From Gammaproteobacteria bacterium (GTDB lineage Bacteria > Bacillota_I > Bacilli_A > Izemoplasmatales > UBA1188), in the NCBI GenBank assembly GCA_024691665.1, contig JAILNJ010000190.1, positions 1 through 9,581 of the forward strand: a stretch of DNA of 9,581 bases, read 5' to 3'. The notes under the pieces were generated by a model, which saw only the letters and a list, made by a program, of their open reading frames with translations, searched no databases and was not told where the DNA came from. The number at the start of each line of letters is the position of its first letter. The stretch's first letter is position 1. The position numbers were made by a program, and so were the translations under genes. Below, one piece after another: positions 6,810 to 9,581 of this stretch.

Positions 6810-7702
6810 TTGGACTAGATAAGATGTTTGAAAAAGTAAACACTACAACTGATGAAATTGATGAAATAGTTGATAGATTTATGGCTAATGATAGAATTAA
6901 AGATTTTATCATGACAAATGATCTTTCGACGAAAGATATTATTTCAAATATTAATGTTTTATTATCTTATGAAAAAGATGAAACAGTCGATGATGAATTA
7001 AATATTGAGTCTAAGGCTTATCCTGGGTTCTCTCCTAGACTTGTATTAAATGATGGTGTAATTGAAATTAAATATAAGAGACTTAAGACTGAAGGCCAAA
7101 AGATGAAGAATCTATATATGCCTAAAGAATTAATTGATGCGAAATTAAGTGATTATTCTTTAATTAGTGAAGAAAGAAGACACTTATATCAATATGCACG
7201 AACGTTTATTAATTCGTTTAAAGATGAAAAGAAATTAAAAGGTTTTTATCTTGGTGGTGCATTTAGAAGCGGTAAGACCTATTTGAGTGCCGCAATCGGT
7301 AATGAACTTGCAAGCCAAGGTTATGACGTTATTATGGCTTATTATCCTGAACTATCATCTAATCTTAAGAATTCTATTGGTGATGATGATTTTAAAGACT
7401 TAGTTAATAGACTTAAAACCTGCGACTTATTAATCTTAGATGACTTCGGAGCTGAATCGCTTAGTCCATTTATTAGAGATGAAGTATTAGGTGTTGTCTT
7501 AAATTATAGAATGATTAAATCATTACCTGTGATTATGACATCTAATATTCCATTCGGTAGACTCATGGATACGGCTTTAAGAAGAGATGGTTCAGAACAG
7601 GAAAAGATTAAAGCCATGAGAATCTATGAAAGAATGAAAGAATTAATGAATGAATATAATTTAACCACCAGATATGAAGAGTTGGTTAAATCAAGATATT
7701 AG
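6806..7702 (+). CDS. dnaI: Helicase loader DnaI (AAA+ ATPase)
   Basis: Loads the replicative helicase onto DNA together with DnaB and DnaD. At 298 residues it is close to the family length. Residues 1 to about 110 are the helicase-binding region, including YPGFSPRLVLNDGVIEIKY, which matches the conserved GYxPxL segment of DnaI. The AAA+ domain has Walker A GAFRSGKT (151-158), Walker B LLILDDFG (D212, D213), a sensor-1 stretch IMTSNIPF, and a C-terminal arginine-containing helix YERMKELM. The odd feature is that the N-terminal region has no cysteine at all; the only one in the protein is C206. B. subtilis DnaI binds zinc through cysteines in this region, so the zinc site is absent here. The start overlaps dnaB by ATGA, and the stop TAG forms part of the thrS ribosome binding site. 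Confidence 0.93.
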   Translation: MIGLDKMFEKVNTTTDEIDEIVDRFMANDRIKDFIMTNDLSTKDIISNINVLLSYEKDETVDDELNIESKAYPGFSPRLVLNDGVIEIKYKRLKTEGQKMKNLYMPKELIDAKLSDYSLISEERRHLYQYARTFINSFKDEKKLKGFYLGGAFRSGKTYLSAAIGNELASQGYDVIMAYYPELSSNLKNSIGDDDFKDLVNRLKTCDLLILDDFGAESLSPFIRDEVLGVVLNYRMIKSLPVIMTSNIPFGRLMDTALRRDGSEQEKIKAMRIYERMKELMNEYNLTTRYEELVKSRY

Positions 7703-7705
7703 GAG
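7701..7705 (+). promoter_or_regulatory. Ribosome binding site of thrS
   Basis: AGGAG overlaps the dnaI stop codon (TAG at 7700-7702) and lies 8 nt before the thrS ATG at 7714. The gap of 11 nt leaves no room for a promoter, terminator or T-box leader. Confidence 0.75.
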
Positions 7706-7713
7706 TATTAAAT

Positions 7714-9581
7714 ATGAAAATTAAATTATTAGATAATTATAAAGAATTTGAAGGACCTATGTCCTTATATGATATCGCTCAATCTATTTCACCTAGCTTA
7801 GCAAAGAAATGCATAGTAGGTAAAGTTAATGGCGAACTTAAAGATATGAGTTATGTAGTAAAGGAAGACTCAGAAGTTACTTTCTTAACTGAAGGTGATG
7901 AAGCTTTACACGTACTCAATCACTCATGTGCACATTTAATGGCTGAAGCTATTAAAGAATTATATCCTGAAGCATGTTTCGGGGTTGGACCAGCAATTGA
8001 GGAAGGATATTATTATGATTTCTATTTAGGTGATAAGAAATTATCTGAAGAAGATTTTAAAGCTATTGAAAAGAAGATGATTGAACACATTAATAAAGCT
8101 GAAGTTATTGAAAGAAAAGAAGTAAGCAAAGCTGAAGCTTTAGCGATTTTCAAAAATGATAAGTTCAAAACAGAAATCATCAATGAATTACCAGAAGGTG
8201 AAACTATTACAATCTATGAGCAAGGTAATTATTGTGATTTATGTAGAGGACCACACATTCCAAAAACTAACTATATTAAACACTTTAAGTTACTCTCTAT
8301 TGCAGGATCATATTTTAAGGGCGATGCGAAGAGAGAACAAATGCAAAGAATCTATGGTGCTGCATTCTTCACTGAAGAAGCTTTAAAAGAATACTTAGTT
8401 ATTCTTGAAGAAAGAAAGGCAAGAGATCATAGACGTCTTGGTAAACAACTTGGAATCTTTATGTTTGATGATTTAGTAGGTAGAGGCTTACCTATGTGGC
8501 TTCCAAATGGATTCACTGTTAGAAGATTACTCTCTGACTATATTATGGATAAAGAAATAGCTCAAGGATATAAACACGTTCTTACACCATCACTTGGTAA
8601 TGTTAACCTTTATATCACATCAGGTCACTGGGCACACTATAAAGATGATATGTTCCCTAAGATGGACGTAGATGATGAATCATATGTTTTACGTCCTATG
8701 AACTGCCCACATCATATGGTAATGTATAGAAGCCAACTTCACTCTTATAAAGAATTACCATTAAAGATCGCAGAAGTAGCCGCAGACTTCAGATATGAAG
8801 CATCAGGTGCTTTAACTGGTATTGAAAGAACTAGAGCATTCTATCAAAATGATAGCCATATCTTCTGTATGCCTACTCAAATTGGTTCAGTATTTAAAGA
8901 AGTAACTAAATTAATTCTTGATGTATATAATGACTTTGGTTTCAAAGACTATAAGTTTAGATTATCTTTAAGAGACGTTAATGATCAAGAAAAGTATTTC
9001 GGTAATGATGAACTTTGGGAAAGATCAGAAAATGAACTCAGACAAGTATTAAATGAACTTGGAGTTGAATACTATGAAGCAATTGGTGAAGCTGCATTCT
9101 ATGGACCTAAACTTGACGTTCAAGTAAGAAGCGCTATTGGTCATGATGTAACATTATCAACTATTCAACTTGACTATCAATTACCTGAAAGATTTGAATT
9201 AACTTATATTGATGAAAAAGGTGAAAAAGCTAGACCAGTAGTAATCCACAGAGCTATTCTTGGTTCACTTGATAGATTCATCGCTTTCTTAATTGAAGAA
9301 ACTAAAGGTAATTTCCCTCTATGGCTCGCACCTGTTCAAGTTAAGGTTATTCCAGTTAACTTACAATTCCATAAAGAATTCAGTGATAAACTCGTAAGCA
9401 TACTCAGACAAAACAAGATTAGAGTAGAAGAAGACTATAGAGATGAAAAGCTTGGTTATAAGATTAGAGAAGCTCAAACTCAAAAGATTCCTTATCAATT
9501 AGTTATTGGTGATAATGAAGTAGCAAATAATACTGTAACATATAGACGTTATGGTGAACAAGCTCAAACAACAGTAACAGT
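7714..9581 (+). CDS. thrS: Threonyl-tRNA synthetase (3' end cut by the window)
   Basis: Class II synthetase that charges tRNA-Thr. The frame is open from the ATG to the window end: 622 codons plus two bases. Family members are near 640 residues, so only about the last 20 should be missing. An N-terminal TGS domain (about 1-60) is followed by the editing domain with H70, H74, C177 and H181 (HSCAH and CDLCRGPH), so proofreading of serine looks intact. The catalytic domain shows SGHWAHYKDDMF, motif 2 around RPMNCPHH and DFRYEASGAL, and motif 3 VIHRAILGSLDRF. The zinc ligands C331, H382 and H512 are all present. FYQND precedes SHIF where FTQDD is common. The anticodon-binding domain starts at about residue 530 (LWLAPVQVKVIPV). 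The gene follows dnaI directly, as in a shared transcript. Confidence 0.97.
   Translation, partial: MKIKLLDNYKEFEGPMSLYDIAQSISPSLAKKCIVGKVNGELKDMSYVVKEDSEVTFLTEGDEALHVLNHSCAHLMAEAIKELYPEACFGVGPAIEEGYYYDFYLGDKKLSEEDFKAIEKKMIEHINKAEVIERKEVSKAEALAIFKNDKFKTEIINELPEGETITIYEQGNYCDLCRGPHIPKTNYIKHFKLLSIAGSYFKGDAKREQMQRIYGAAFFTEEALKEYLVILEERKARDHRRLGKQLGIFMFDDLVGRGLPMWLPNGFTVRRLLSDYIMDKEIAQGYKHVLTPSLGNVNLYITSGHWAHYKDDMFPKMDVDDESYVLRPMNCPHHMVMYRSQLHSYKELPLKIAEVAADFRYEASGALTGIERTRAFYQNDSHIFCMPTQIGSVFKEVTKLILDVYNDFGFKDYKFRLSLRDVNDQEKYFGNDELWERSENELRQVLNELGVEYYEAIGEAAFYGPKLDVQVRSAIGHDVTLSTIQLDYQLPERFELTYIDEKGEKARPVVIHRAILGSLDRFIAFLIEETKGNFPLWLAPVQVKVIPVNLQFHKEFSDKLVSILRQNKIRVEEDYRDEKLGYKIREAQTQKIPYQLVIGDNEVANNTVTYRRYGEQAQTTVT

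Noticed and set aside
6850..6880. Short tandem repeat GATGAAATT-GATGAAATA near the dnaI start
   Set aside because: Only two imperfect 9-nt units; explained by an acidic coding stretch (DEIDEIVD) with biased codons.
8156..8386. 76-codon + strand open frame inside thrS
   Set aside because: It lies in another frame within the editing domain of thrS, which is clearly the real gene from its catalytic residues.
1..9581. Search for mobile elements, CRISPR arrays, tRNA or rRNA genes, toxin-antitoxin or defence genes
   Set aside because: Nothing fits. The DNA is filled by eight housekeeping-type genes of uniform codon use, with no intergenic space longer than about 11 nt.

Overview
The window is AT-rich (by eye about two-thirds A+T) and carries eight genes, all on the + strand, with almost no intergenic DNA. 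Arginine is written mostly as AGA. Three genes end in TGA and tryptophan is TGG, so the code is standard and not the UGA=Trp code of Mycoplasma. The DnaB/DnaI pair of helicase loaders and the order polA, mutM, coaE, dnaB, dnaI, thrS are characteristic of low-GC Firmicutes (Bacilli). The base composition, compact packing and loss of some accessory residues suggest a small-genome, gut-type or Tenericutes-like Bacilli lineage (Erysipelotrichales, RF39 or Acholeplasma neighbourhood). The exact lineage cannot be fixed from this sequence alone.

Layout: positions 1 to about 35 probably hold the last codons of an upstream gene. Then come trmB (tRNA m7G46 methyltransferase, 26-652), coaX (type III pantothenate kinase, 652-1371), polA (DNA polymerase I, 1382-4000) and a single reading frame that fuses MutM/Fpg to dephospho-CoA kinase CoaE (4002-5357). 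These are followed by an unrecognised 121-residue protein (5354-5719), dnaB (5712-6809), dnaI (6806-7702) and thrS (7714 to the window end, cut just before its natural C-terminus). Four of the seven gene junctions overlap by 1 to 8 nt, and the other three gaps are 1 to 11 nt. No terminator or convincing internal promoter was seen, so this reads as one long transcription unit.

Functionally the block combines replication and repair (polA, mutM, dnaB, dnaI) with CoA synthesis (coaX for the first step, coaE for the last) and translation (trmB, thrS). The skeleton from polA to thrS is an ancestral Firmicutes arrangement, as in Bacillus subtilis, but with changes. mutM and coaE are fused, nrdR is absent and an unknown small gene lies between coaE and dnaB, coaX sits upstream of polA, and thrS has no leader of its own.

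No mobile element, CRISPR array, RNA gene or foreign island is visible. The points most worth a second look are the MutM-CoaE fusion, the unknown gene in the nrdR position, a DnaI that has lost all N-terminal cysteines, and a CoaX with changes in its substrate-binding motifs.
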